A stretch of DNA of 64,000 nucleotides from Chamaecyparis obtusa (taxonomy: Eukaryota > Streptophyta > Pinopsida > Cupressales > Cupressaceae). Location: contig BSBK01008855.1 in assembly GCA_027943335.1 (NCBI GenBank), forward strand, positions 124,001-188,000, in the 5' to 3' direction. The translations under genes and the position numbers were made by a program. The notes under the pieces were generated by a model. That model worked only from the letters and a program-made list of their open reading frames with translations. It had not been told where the DNA came from and did no database searches. This document shows, piece after piece, positions 24,474 to 36,266 of the stretch (position 1 is its first letter; each line of letters opens with the position of its first letter).

Positions 24474-25956
24474 TGTTAGAATAACTGAGAGGGGGGTGAA
24501 TTAGTTATCTAGTGTCCCAAAACAATATGTATAATCCAAAACAAATTCTTCAACTTCTTCTACTGGGTAAACATAAAATATTTTCACTGTATGTGTTTCT
24601 ACCGATTGTCAGTCTAAAACTTATAGCAGTTACCGATCAAATCTAACATGTAATATGCAAAGTATGATAACAAACAAATATCACAATCAACACATAACAC
24701 AAGAGATTTAATGTGGAAACCCTGTGAAGGGAAAAACCACCTGGGAATAACAACCCAAAAAAATTTCACTCTTCTGAAGTGAGGTCGGTGAAGACCTAAC
24801 CCTGTTAAAGGTTTATAAACACACTATTAGGTGTGACCTTGCTAGAGGATTTTAGACCAGAATTTATTATCCAACCAGCAGTCACTCTGGGGTTGACAGG
24901 ATAACAATGTTCACTCTATGAATGAAACATCAAAAGACTTTCTTAGTCCACTTGGTTAAGAGATTTGACTATGTACAATGGTTAAATATGTAACAGTAGA
25001 TGATCTACCTTGAAAAAACTTCAATTGTAGTTTACAAATCAATGTTCAGCTCATTCAAATCTTTCTGATCAATATACCACTTTAGATTCAATATTATATC
25101 AACTTACTATCTATCAGTAATTACTCTCTGTAGTTTAGTAATTGTTCTGTAGCTTGGTTCTTATTAACTAGTATGATCAAAATGCATGAAAACTTGTTCA
25201 CGTGATAATTCTGCAGTATCTTCTTCTTCTAGCTTCTTTCAACAATGAAACCAATTTCTCTTATATAGACAATCATTTTCTTTTCCTCCATCAAATTTTG
25301 CTGCTTAATCTTATTCATTGATTTTTTTGCTTTAAGCTTCTTTGACTGATGTGTTAATAACACATTTCAATCTTCTCCATTAGATCCTTCTTGAATTATG
25401 TTAGTCATCGATCTTCATAATAAACCTTATCTGTTACCTCAATTTCATACACTTTACAGCTCATCACTTTATCAGCTAAATTGATCATTCAATTCCTTTT
25501 TGTTTTTCTTGGTTAACAAAGAAATGCATCGGTGAGCACAAGCTCGATTAACACTACGCTCGGTATACACTATGTTCTGTCGGTGTATACCAGAATGCTT
25601 TATTTACCGACAACACTGCTTTGTGTCTTTCAGCTCTATTCTTCATCATAGATGAATGCAGCATAATAGAGTCAATTTCATCAAGTCATAGACTCATCAA
25701 AAAGTTACTCAATGTATTCCTTATCCTCATCTAACATATACATCTTCCTCATGTAGATATTTTCATTTTTCATCTCTTTCTCCTTTATTCAGATGTGTTA
25801 GTATAGCAACTTACAAGATAAGTATTGTCAAGCTAGTTGACATCGATGACAATATAATACTGATTTAATCATCATGCATATCTAATTAGCAACTCCTTAG
25901 TGATATTTCAATCATAGATTCTTCATTCAGTGTTCTAAATCAGTTGTAGTTCATCA
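24474..25956 (-). repeat. Copia-B 5' LTR
   Basis: 1,483 bp, colinear with 18269-19756. Minus-strand TATATAAG box at 25260-25267. C-loop hairpin at 24481-24508: ATAACTGA with TTAGTTAT, one G-T wobble, loop of 12 nt. Confidence 0.92.
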
Positions 25957-25961
25957 AAATG

Positions 25962-27462
25962 ATGGTACAATGGGAATGTGTATAGACTACAGGGATCTGA
26001 ACAAGAAGACCATCAAAAATAGGTATCCCATACCATGCATAGATGAACTCATTAATAACTTACATGGTGTTGTATACTTCTCAAAAATTGACTTAAGATC
26101 AGGTTACCATCGAATCCACATGAGGAAGGAAGATGTGGAAAACACTACTTTCAAATGTCACTATGGGCACTTTGAATTTCTTGTTATGCCATTTGGCCTC
26201 ACGAATGCACCAAAAATGCTCCAATCTTGTATGAATAAGGTATTCAACAAGCATCTTCAAAAATTTTTTTTGGTGTTCTTTAATGATATCTTGATTTACA
26301 GTAAAACATGAAAAGAGCATCTAGAGTACATAGACACTATTTTGGGAATCTTAGAGTTGCAATCCTTCTATGCTAAGTTATCTAAATATGAGTTTGGTTT
26401 GATTGAGATTCTATATTTGGGACATATTATAAGTTCTAAAGGAGTACAGGTTGATCAACAAAAAATTCAAGCAATTTTGGATTGGCCTCCACCTACTAAT
26501 ATTACACAGTTGAGAGGTTTCTTCGAGTTGTGTAGCTACTATAGGAGGTTTACCAAAGGATTTTCTCATCTTGCTGCCCCCTTGACTGATTTGACAAAGA
26601 AAGGATCCTTTATTTGGATATAAGAGGCACAAAAAACATTTGATAAGCTTAAGGAGGTAATGAGTTCATGCCCTGTGCTTGCAATTCCAGATTTCTCTTT
26701 ACCTTTTGTTGTTGAATGTGATGCTTTTGGAGAAGGTATATGGGATGTCCTAACTCAAAGGGGACATCTAATATCATTTGAGAGTAGAAAATTAAATCAA
26801 TCAGAGAAAGGTTATTCTATCTATGATAAGGAAATGTTGGCAATCATGCATGCACTTTATAAGTTTAGACAATATTTGGTATGTGGGAGATTCATTGTAA
26901 AGACAGACCATAATAGCCTCAAGTTCTTCTTGAGCCAAAGGGATTTGAATGATCATCAATAAAAATGGGTAAGAAAATTGCAAGCTTATGATTTTGATAT
27001 TGAATATGTAAAAGGAGAGAATAATGTGGTTGTTGATGCTCTCTCAAGGAAGCCCACCTTGTGTTCCTTAACATCTATCTCCGTAGATTGGAAAGTCTCC
27101 ATAATTTTAGAATATGCTAAAGATTCCTTTGCCACCAAGGTTTTTGATAATTTAGTGGATGATAATAGGTACAAGGTTGTTGATGATCTGATTTATTACA
27201 AGAACAAGATGTTCTTGGTGCCGAGATCAAAGATTAAGGAAAGGATATTGAGGGCCTTTCATGACACGCCTTTGGCTAGTCATCAAGGATACTTCAAGAC
27301 ATACAAGAAACTTTGAGATTTCTTTACATGGAAGGGTATGAAGGAGGATGTTCTTAAACACATTAAGGAATGCATGGTATGCCAACAAAACAAGAGTGAG
27401 CAAATTTTTCCTATAGGGTTGATGCAACCACTTCCTAATCCTGAACAAAAATGGGAAAGTAT
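25962..27462 (+). pseudogene. Gypsy-2 reverse transcriptase, RNase H and integrase zinc region
   Basis: Continues Gypsy-2 pol in the frame set before Copia-B. Reverse transcriptase: [42 protein letters not shown]. The catalytic box reads FFND (26276-26287) where FxDD is required, so the first Asp of the pair is Asn. RNase H: VVECDAFGEGIWDVLTQ, YSIYDKEMLAIMHALYKFRQYL, KTDHNSLKFF. Then the linker VDALSRKP and the integrase zinc region (HDTPLASHQGYFKTYKKL; CMVCQQNKSEQ). Stops at about 26309, 26621, 26960 and 27314 are few for its age. It is cut at 27462 after QPLPNPEQKWESI by Copia-C. Confidence 0.92.
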
Positions 27463-28963
27463 TGTTGGAAATTGAATTTGAAACAATTATTGTATTGTCA
27501 TTGATGTCAAACCTTAATTGGTAAGACTATTGCTACTTAGGAAAGTACTATATCTATTTGAGTGTTGCTAAGGGGATAGGCAAGGTTGGTAACAATAGCA
27601 CCTAGAGAAAGGTTGAGTCATCTTGATATTACGAAGTGTACTTGACTATGTTGTACAATGATGAGACAGTGTATTGTTTATCTTAGTAAGACTGAAGACT
27701 AAACTGGTAGGCTTGACCAAGCAAAAATGGAAAAATCATGTTTAAGCCGAGTAATGTTAGTGTTGACCGAGTTAGTGTATGCCGAGCAAAATTCTAGTGT
27801 TGATCAAACAACAGTTAATTGTCGAGGAAGATAGTATAAGCCAAGGAAACATTTTTAGTAATGACCGAGCTTTCTACATGAAGAGTGAGTAGTTGATCAC
27901 AGTATTGACCAAGCATCATCATTTTTATATTTGAAGAGAATTTAGTTTTGGAGCCGACATTGTTGAATTCTTGTATTATGTAAAACATGTTGACTTTATT
28001 TATTGATTATTTCAAAGCATTAAATGCACTGCAAAACATTTTATTGTAAATCTTTAAGAGATTTGAGATGACTCTAGAAATGAAGCTGAAGAACATGAAG
28101 CAGGTAGATTCAATGAATTTGACCTAACCCTAAGATCTATGAATGAGATTGAGTGGCATAAGATGAGTTAACCTAATTGAGGAAAGTATTTAAGGGAGCC
28201 TAAGCATTGGATATGAAGTTGCATGGGTGAACAAAGAATGCTGGAAGATCAGTAAAGTTTTATTGACTGTATAAGTAGAAAAGGCTAAAGGAGAATTGTG
28301 GTGGTTGCTTGAAGAAAATTTTCAAGAAAATCAAAGATGGAGATGGAAAAGTTTCAAAGTTAGTAAATGAACATTAGTGTACGGAATTAGATTTGATATT
28401 TGCAAAGTGAGTTGTATGTTTTTTAGATAAATATTGCTACTACTTTCTAACCATTGTAACAGTCAAAATCTTTTTAATAGAGGTTGACCTAACAGTCATA
28501 TGTTAAATCCTTTGAACAAGGTTGCATTCTAATGGAGTGTATGTAAGTCCTATGACAAGGCTCACTTTGAACAAGGTGATTGAAATCTTTTAACCGGGTC
28601 ACACCTGACAGTGTGTATTGTAACCTTTGACAGGGTTGGTTTTTAACCGAGCTCACTTCAGAAGAGTGAAAATAATAGTAACATGTTACAAAGTGGTTTT
28701 TCCCACATTGGGTTTCCACTATAAATCTTGGTGTTAATACTTGTGTGAATGTTTTTGTTTGAAATTTTCTGTATTTTACAAGTTAAGTTACAACTGGGTA
28801 GTGGACTGCATTGTTATATGTTTCTATTATTGAATCAGTGATGACCGAGTTTATTTTGGTTATTCGATCTGATTTAAGGAAAAGTTTTAAGTTTTTTTTA
28901 TACATCAGGACTTGAGAACAACTGATTCACCCCCCCTCTCTATTGTTCTAAATCATATTAACA
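27463..28963 (+). repeat. Copia-C 5' LTR
   Basis: 1,501 bp, starts TGTTGGAAATTG and ends CATATTAACA. C-loop hairpin at 28915-28949: AGAACAACTGA with TCTATTGTTCT, 9 of 11 pairs, loop TTCACCCCCCCTC. The antisense frame at 28489-28719 recurs in the other LTR and is fortuitous. Confidence 0.94.
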
Positions 28964-28965
28964 AT

Positions 28966-28977
28966 TGGTATCAGAGC
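28966..28977 (+). other. Primer-binding site, initiator tRNA-Met type (Copia-C)
   Basis: TGGTATCAGAGC two bases after the 5' LTR, a full 12-base match. Confidence 0.88.
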
Positions 28978-29032
28978 TTTGTTGCTTATTATTGGTGTTT
29001 ACAGAAATCAAGTTTAAAGGGGCTTGAAGCAA

Positions 29033-32000
29033 ATGATTAGGATGTATAAGAAGGAGGTACCAAAGCTAAATAAGGAAAACTTCCCTACATGGAAAAGCTT
29101 GATAAAGCTGCATCTGGCTAGTATTGGTGACTCTACAAAGTACTACATTGAGAATGGCTATGTCTCACCTATCACACCTTTGACTGCCGAAGAAATGAGA
29201 GCTAAGAAATAACATAATCAGGCAATGCTAGAAATTGCATCTGCCCTAAGCTATCTAGAATTGGAGGACATTAAGGATTGCACAACTGCTAAGGAGATGT
29301 GGGATACTCTTGCAAGGATCTATGATGGTGACCTAAATGTATTGAAAGCAAAGGCCGAGAGTCTTAGAGGTAAGTTTGATGAAATGAGAATGCAAGAAGG
29401 TGAAAAAATTGCACAATATTGTGGTAGAATAAAAGAAGTTGTGAATGCTATTAGAGGAGAAAATGGGGTTATTGATAATGAAACTCTAATTGGGAAAGTA
29501 CTAAGAACCTTTCATCCTATATATGCTATTAAGATCTCAGCTATTCAGGAATCTAGATGTAACTCTACTAATGTGTTTACTTTGGAAAGTATGGTTGGTA
29601 AGTTGACTACTTTTTAACTCTCTAACTATGATAATTTCACTAGTGGAAGAATTGGTAATGTTGAATCTGCTTTCAAGTCACAACTAGTTCTGAACAAGCC
29701 AAAGAAACAAAAATAAAGATGCATAAGTGAAAGTGAAAGTGAAAGTGATAGTGACACTTCTAATGAAGAACTGGAAGATCTAGAAGCTCTTTTGGCTAGA
29801 AGACTAAGAAGAGGAAAAGGAAAATATAAAGGTAAACTCCCTATTATATGTTTTGCATGTAATAAAGTTGGTCATATAGCTACTAGATGTCCTGATAGGA
29901 TAGATAAAGATGATGAAAGAAAAAGAAAACACAAAGATAGAAGAGATGATAGAAGCTATCGAAGGAACAAGGACTACAAAGGAAAAGGTAAGAAATCTTG
30001 TTACATTGCTGAAGAAGAGACTAACACTGATAGTGATGATTTTGAAATTGAGGTAGTCTATGTTGCAATAAAAGATGAATCTGATGAGGATGAGAAAACT
30101 AAATTGATATCCTATGTGTACAAGAATGATAAATGGATTATTGACAGTGGTTGTTCACATCACATGACTGGTGACAAAAATAAGTTTGAGACCTTACATC
30201 ATTACAGAGGTAAAAGTGTAAAATTTGGTAATGATGCACCATGTCCTGTTAGAGGAAAAGGTTTGATTAAATTGACTGATAAGATATCTTGTGAAAATGC
30301 ATATTGGGTTGAAGGTCTTAATTATAATTTGTTAAGTGTTGCTTAGCTCAACAAAACTGGTTACCAAGTGGAATTTCATCACAAGCAAGCTAAAATATTT
30401 GATGCTACTAGAGAACTAATTGGAAGTGGAGATAAGACTAGAGGTAATTTGTTCTATCTTGATCTATCCGAAGAAACATGTTTAATTGCACAACTTGATG
30501 ATATTTGGTTATGGAATAAAAGGCTATGTCATGTTAACTTTGACAATCTGGTAGAAATATGTAAGAGGTCTACCTAGATTGAAGAAACCTAAGAATGTGA
30601 TGTGCAAGGAATGCCAGTTAGGAAAGTTGACAAAGTCAAGTTTTAAGAGAAAATCCTTTACTTTTGAAAACATTTTAGATTTGGTTCATACTGACCTTTT
30701 TGGACCTATGGGTGTACAAAGTTACTGTGGTGCTAGATACTTTATCTTATTTGTTGATGATCATACTAGGATGATGCATGTAATGTTTCTAGAAGACAAA
30801 TCTGAAGCTTTTCAATCCTTTAAGCGGTATGTGGCTAAGGTTGAGAAAGAGATAGGTAGGAACCTGAAATGTTTTAGATCTGACTGAGGTGGAGAATTTA
30901 AATCAAATGAATTCAATCTATTTTGCAATGATAGAGGAATTAAAAGATAGATGTCTAGACCTAGAACACCTCCACAGAATGGTATAGCAAAAAGAAGAAA
31001 TAGATCTATCTTGAATTGTGAAAGGACATTGTTGATTGAAAAGAATGTGGCACAAAAATATTGGAAAGAAGCTATAAGCACTGCTGTCTACACTCTTAAT
31101 CGGGTATAGATCAAGAAAGGTACAAATCTGACACCCTATGAATTATGGCATGGACATGCACTGAGTGTTAAATACTTTAGAATCTTTGGAAGTAAGTGCT
31201 ATATATTAGAAGACACTAGGAATGGAAAGTTTGATGCTAAGAGTGATGAAGACATATTTGTAGGATATTCCACAAAAAGGAAACCTTATAAGTGTTTGAA
31301 CTCTCATACTAACAAAATTGTGGAAAGTGTGAATGTGAAAATTGATGAGTATGCAAAAAGAAATGAAGTTGACAGCAAAAGAGAACCAGAAGATTATAGA
31401 TCTTTTGTGTACATTGAGGAAGAAGTGGAAAGTAACTGACTTGCACCTAATGCCGAGTCTTAGATAAGCAATGTTGAGCAATAGACAGATGCTGCTGAGC
31501 ATCAGGAAAATAGTACCAAAAGAGAACAAGAACATGTCAAGCTACAAGAAAATACCTTTGAATATTAGGAAGAGGTTGTCAAGCATTCAGAAGCTGAATT
31601 TGACAATCTTGTTGGGGAACCTGATGAAATAGAGGAGAGAAGAGATGAATCTATTTTGGCAAAATATGTAAGAAGACATCACAAGCCTGAATAGATAATT
31701 GGAGACAAAAATACTAGAATTTAGACTAGAAGTAAGACTAAGGATCCAACATGCCTACTGTGTGAATTTGAACCCAAGTCAACTAGAGAGGCATTGGAGA
31801 ATGAAGACTGGATACAAACAATGAATGAAGAGATTGACTAGATTGAGAAGAATGATACTTGGACTCTAGTGCCAAGACCTGAAAATAAAAATGTTATAGG
31901 AAAAAAGTGGGTGTTTCAGAATAAGATGAATGAAAATGGTGAAATAACTACGAACAAAGGTAGGCTGGTATGCAAAGGCTACGCACAAGAAGAAGGAATA

Positions 32001-33305
32001 GATTATGGGGAGACATTTTCCCTTGTAGCTAGATTGGAAGGAGTAAGAACTCTACTTGCATATGCTACTTATAAAGATATCAAGGTATATCAAATGGATG
32101 TCAAGTCTACATTTTTTAAATGGCATACCAGAAGAAGAAGTTTACATAGAACAACCATAAGGTTTTATTGATCCAAACAGAAGACACATGGTGTGCAAAC
32201 TGAACAAAGCACTATATGGATTGAATCAAGCTCCCAGGGCATGGTATGAGAGGTTGCACAACTACTTGATACAGATTGGATTTTCAAGAACAAATGACAC
32301 AAGTAATCTATACATGAAGGATGAAGAAGGTAAAGGTATCCTGTTGGCAAAAAAAATTTTGGATGACATTATTTTTGGTGGACAAGATGCATTGTGTAAA
32401 ATTTTTTCAAATGAAATGCAAATTGAATTTGAAATGAGCATGTTTGGTGAGATCAAATTCTTTGTTGGTTTACAAGTATATTAGAGGAAGAATGAAATTT
32501 TCATTACATAGTCTAAGTATGTTAATGAAATACTAAAAAAATTGGGATGGAAGATGCTAAACCAGTGAGTACTCCTATGGATACTAGACAAAAGTTATCT
32601 AAGAATGATGATGTTGCAGAAGTGAATCAGACTTTGTATAGATCCATGATTGGAAAATTGCAGTATGTTGTACATAGTAGACCAGCTATTGCACTAGCTA
32701 TTGGGATTGTGGCAAGATTCTCTACCAATCCTAAGGAAACACATGATGGCTATGAAAAGAATATGAGATACTTGAAAGGAACTACTGACTATGGTCTATA
32801 TTATAAGAAGGATGACAAATTTGAACTCAAAGTTTATACAAATGCTGATTAGACAGGAAATGTAGATGACATAAAGAGTACTAGTGGTGGAGCTTTCTTT
32901 CTTGGATAGAGATTAATCTCCTAGATGAGCAAGAAACAAAATTGCATTTCCCAATCTACTGTCAAGGCCGAGTAGGTTGCTACTATAGTAAACTGTTCAA
33001 ATTTGGTATGGATAAAACAATTGTTGATAGGCATGAAAGAAGAAATCATTGAAGCTGTTGTTATTTTCTATGACAACACAAGTGCTATCAATATTTCTAA
33101 GAATCTGGTGATGCACACTAAGACCAAGCACATAGCAATCAAGTATCACTGCTTGAGAGAATTAGTACAAGATAAAGAAGTCTGAATGGAATATGTGAAT
33201 ACAAAAGAACAATTAGCAGACATATTCACTAAAGCTTTACCTAGAGAAGCTCATGAGTATTTGAGAAGTCAATTAGGGGTCCTTCCCCTAATTAAGGCTG
33301 CATAG
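29033..33305 (+). pseudogene. Copia-C gag-pol, broken
   Basis: Gag starts at ATG 29033 (MIRMYKKEVPKLNKENFPTW). The gag core is at 29225-29617 and the CCHC knuckle CFACNKVGHIATRC at 29849-29890, followed by a Lys/Arg-rich tract. Protease has WIIDSGCSHHMTGD at 30134. Then come the pre-integrase block (LWNKRLCHVNFDN), integrase (HTDLFGPM; FRSD followed by a stop; RTPPQNG), and a long variable linker with many stops. Reverse transcriptase (31869-32490) has YQMDVKS and a catalytic box reading ILDDIIFGG. RNase H ends PREAHEYLRSQLG, stop at 33303-33305. Frameshifts fall at about 30577, in a run of seven T near 32113, and in an A run near 32535. The homopolymer sites suggest replication slippage in addition to point decay. 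Confidence 0.91.
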
Positions 33306-33706
33306 TCAAGCTAGGAGCACTACATCAAATATGCTACAGTAGAATATTTGACAAATTGATGCAGAAGATTGTCACACTTTAGGGCTGGTCTAGAGTTGTG
33401 AAAAGGAGCAAAGACAAGGAATCAGTCATAAGCAAGATGATAGAGGGAGAAAACACCGAGCTGCACATATATTATCTACATCTAATGGATGTATTTTTTA
33501 GTTGTTGCTTTGGTATTTTTGTCAAAGAGGGAGATGAACTGATATGATAACACATGACACTGAAAAGTAAGGGTGATGAACTGAAATGAAGGATCAGGAT
33601 AGAGGGAGATCTGAATACTTCTTACGGTCACAGAAATGAGGCTTATAGGATTCTGAATCAAAATGAAGCTAAGGATATTATAAATAATTCTTTGATGGAT
33701 AGATAA
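33306..33706 (+). other. Copia-C 3' untranslated part
   Basis: No frame of note. It contains purine-rich tracts (TCAAAGAGGGAGATG near 33521; AGAGGGAGA near 33601) similar to the polypurine tract used at 36254-36266. It ends at the GATAA target copy of the solo LTR. Confidence 0.6.
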
Positions 33707-36183
33707 TGTTAGCACCCTGAAAAAATTTCATGGCTCTAGCCCTTTTCTTCTGGTCTCTGCAGTTGTTTTTAGGTCTCTAGCATAAACCCTAAGCTTAGAA
33801 ATTTTGAAAATCTAGCTGTTGTGTGGAAATGCCCTAAAAACCCTGGCCCTGTTCTATTTTAATGTTACTTTTTGGGGCCACTTAAAAACCTTTTAGCACA
33901 TGTGCCTTATTGTTTTATCACCTTGTGGGGTCAGCTGTTAATTTTTGCTAAGTTTTTACCCCCAGCAGCCTTTAAATTTTCTTATAGTCCTGCGCTTTAA
34001 TTTTTCCCTATGTTTCAGCTTAATTTTTCTTGGGCCCAGCTTTGACACCTTCTTGATCCTACGGTTGTTGTAAGTTTGCAAGGGTTTTGTTAGAGGCTTG
34101 CGATCTTACGATGATCATTGATTCTCCTTTATGACATGGTGCTTCAAACTGTGGGTCCAAGGTGACACGTATGCACAAATGGTGGTATGTGATTGGTCCA
34201 TGTATTAATATAGTGGTAGTTGTCAGTGGGACTTCATTTTTGAGTGCGTTAGAGGGTCTTGACATTGTCAATAAATCAACGATGGGTGTATGATCTTATG
34301 GGATGTGTCAGAGGTTTAAGATCATGCACCGACTGTCGATTCTAAATTTTTTAGAGGGGATAAAGTGTTGTGGGTCCACATGCCAGGTGTGTTGATTTTC
34401 CATTATCTGATTGGTCCATGTTGTGTGATTGGACATGTTGTCAGTAAGGCCAAGTTTTTCAAGGTTTGGTGGGTTCTAACACTTACAGAGCATTGACAGT
34501 CAGCGTGTAATCTGATGGGTTTTTTCTGACACATGCAAACTTAAGACAGTCGTTGATCTCTTTCGGTGTCAGAGGGTTGTCAGGGCAAGGTAAGATTCTT
34601 CATCTGATAGTTTTCTTATGATCTGAAGGAATCTTGGAGGTCTATGCAAAGATGAGACAACCGTCAATTTTCTTGATGCGGGCCTAGTAAATTTTCTCGA
34701 TCTTTTTGGCGGTTTAGATAAAAGGTTGGCGGCGCTGACAAATTTCCAAGGGGTTCACTCGTTCACAAAGAAAGATGGCAGTTCTCTAAATATTTTAGTG
34801 GTTCAGCGAACAAGTGTTCACGTAATCGCTAAACTATTTGGCGAAGGTATAAGGTATTCCGCGAATGGCCGATTCCCTTCAGTCGCCAGTTTGCTAAGTT
34901 TGGCTAGGGTCCTATTAAGTGATAAATCATAAAGACTGCGAAGAAGAGGGATCAGACGGTCACAACTTAAAGTTGATCGAGTTTTAAATATAGACTACCG
35001 ATTCACTGCTGGTGCTATGAAATTAGCTGTTTAATTTCAAATTCAAATTTGTGAGGGGTTTCCTATGACCAAAAGGACTAAAATTCAATGCGAAAGTGAT
35101 TGGAGCTGGTAAGAGATGATTTGTTTGCCATTGCAGTGTGGTCCAAGGTGTGCCATGATCATTTGTAGGGGTTTGTACTATGTTTTTGTGCTTGAGGCAT
35201 GTTGCAGGTGGCCAAAAGGGTTGACAAATTTGGAATTCCATGATTTTCAGTACTTTCCTAGAGATCTATCATAAGTGCAAATCTTTCTCAGGCATGGCCA
35301 ATTGGTTTTCATTCCCTACATTTAATTTTTGACTATTTCTAGTTGATCTAGGGGGTGAAGCCCTAACCCTAGTCATCTGAAGCTTGTTGCAACCTATTTT
35401 GGGTTTTCAAGATGACTAGTGGTGGTATATATTGAAAAAAGTGATATTTTGTAAGGGTTGTTGTTGATGGTATTATACTGAACAAGAGGAGCTTGGATTT
35501 TGTATCTTGTTCCTAGCATCTATTTTCTTGGTAATGTATTGATTCTGAGAGTTAATGAGAATACACTTGAATTTCTATGTCAAACTTTTGATCGTCTTCT
35601 TGTTTTGATTGTGGATTTATATATGTTAAGGTCACAAAGTGGATTAGCATATGGTAAACAAAGAGTATTGTGAGGTCAGCTTGGAGTTCCTAACAAAGTT
35701 AGGATTAAAGCCTTTAGGGTGATCTCAGTGAGTTCATTTGTTAGATTGGAATTTGATGATCATGTTTGGGAGTGAGGGGAGTAATAGGCAAAGCACTTAC
35801 TCTAAGTTCATGTGTGTTTAAGTTAAGGTTTTAGTTGATATATGTTATCAAGTGACTCTTTGACCTAGGTTAAGGCACTAATCTATTCTTTGGAAGTAGT
35901 CCATCATCATCAATCACACACACACAAACTTAAATGATAATATCTTTCAATCAGTTAGTAAAGGACATAGTTGTATATTGTTTTGAGACTCCTTTGGAGA
36001 AGTGAGTCAAGGGTACACCTGCCTGAGCATTAAGGCTCAAAGTGTAGGAGAATCTCATTGTTGATCCTTGTTAATTGGCCCTCTTCCTTGCAGACTTTGG
36101 AGTGGTGATAGAGTCAAAGTTATATTAAATTTATCCATCAAAGTATAAATCTACAAGTTGAAGATCAAAGGGAACACCCAACA
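33707..36183 (+). repeat. Large solo LTR (2.5 kb) inside the Copia-C 3' region
   Basis: Bounded by perfect GATAA copies (33702-33706, 36184-36188). It starts TGTTAGCACCCTG and ends GGAACACCCAACA, so TGTT and AACA form the short inverted ends typical of LTRs. No gag or pol is visible over 2,477 bp. Inside, 34100-34500 contains two diverged copies of a block of about 200 bp (the phrases GTGGGTCCA, GATTGGTCCATG and GTTGTCAGT recur in order). The 68-aa frame at 34726-34932 has no recognisable motif. Orientation is unknown; the plus strand is given by convention. It could also be a small unclassified non-autonomous element. Confidence 0.8.
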
Positions 36184-36253
36184 GATAATTTTTTGGATTG
36201 GTTGGTAATCTATGTGTTATTTAGGTGATATCATATGGTGTTTCCATCAATGC

Positions 36254-36266
36254 TAAAGAGGGAGAT
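36254..36266 (+). other. Polypurine tract (Copia-C)
   Basis: TAAAGAGGGAGAT abuts the 3' LTR start at 36267. Confidence 0.75.

Larger units (their letters stand above)
18269..25956 (-). mobile_element. Copia-B: Ty1/copia LTR retrotransposon, minus strand
   Basis: 7,688 bp. LTRs at 18269-19756 and 24474-25956 flank gag and pol on the minus strand. The target duplication is AAAGG (18264-18268) / AAATG (25957-25961), one mismatch. The domain order protease, integrase, reverse transcriptase, RNase H is that of Ty1/copia. It is inserted in antisense to its host Gypsy-2, inside the reverse transcriptase. Many frames remain long, and the catalytic FVDDII box is intact, so decay is moderate. The LTRs differ by about 7% in the first 150 bp by eye. 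Confidence 0.93.

Noticed and set aside
28489..28719. 76-codon minus frame repeated at 37292-37522 with high similarity
   Set aside because: It looked like a duplicated gene, but both copies are the same part of the two Copia-C LTRs.
34726..34932. 68-codon frame in the large solo LTR
   Set aside because: No motif, no conserved context, and it lies inside an LTR; expected by chance in this composition.
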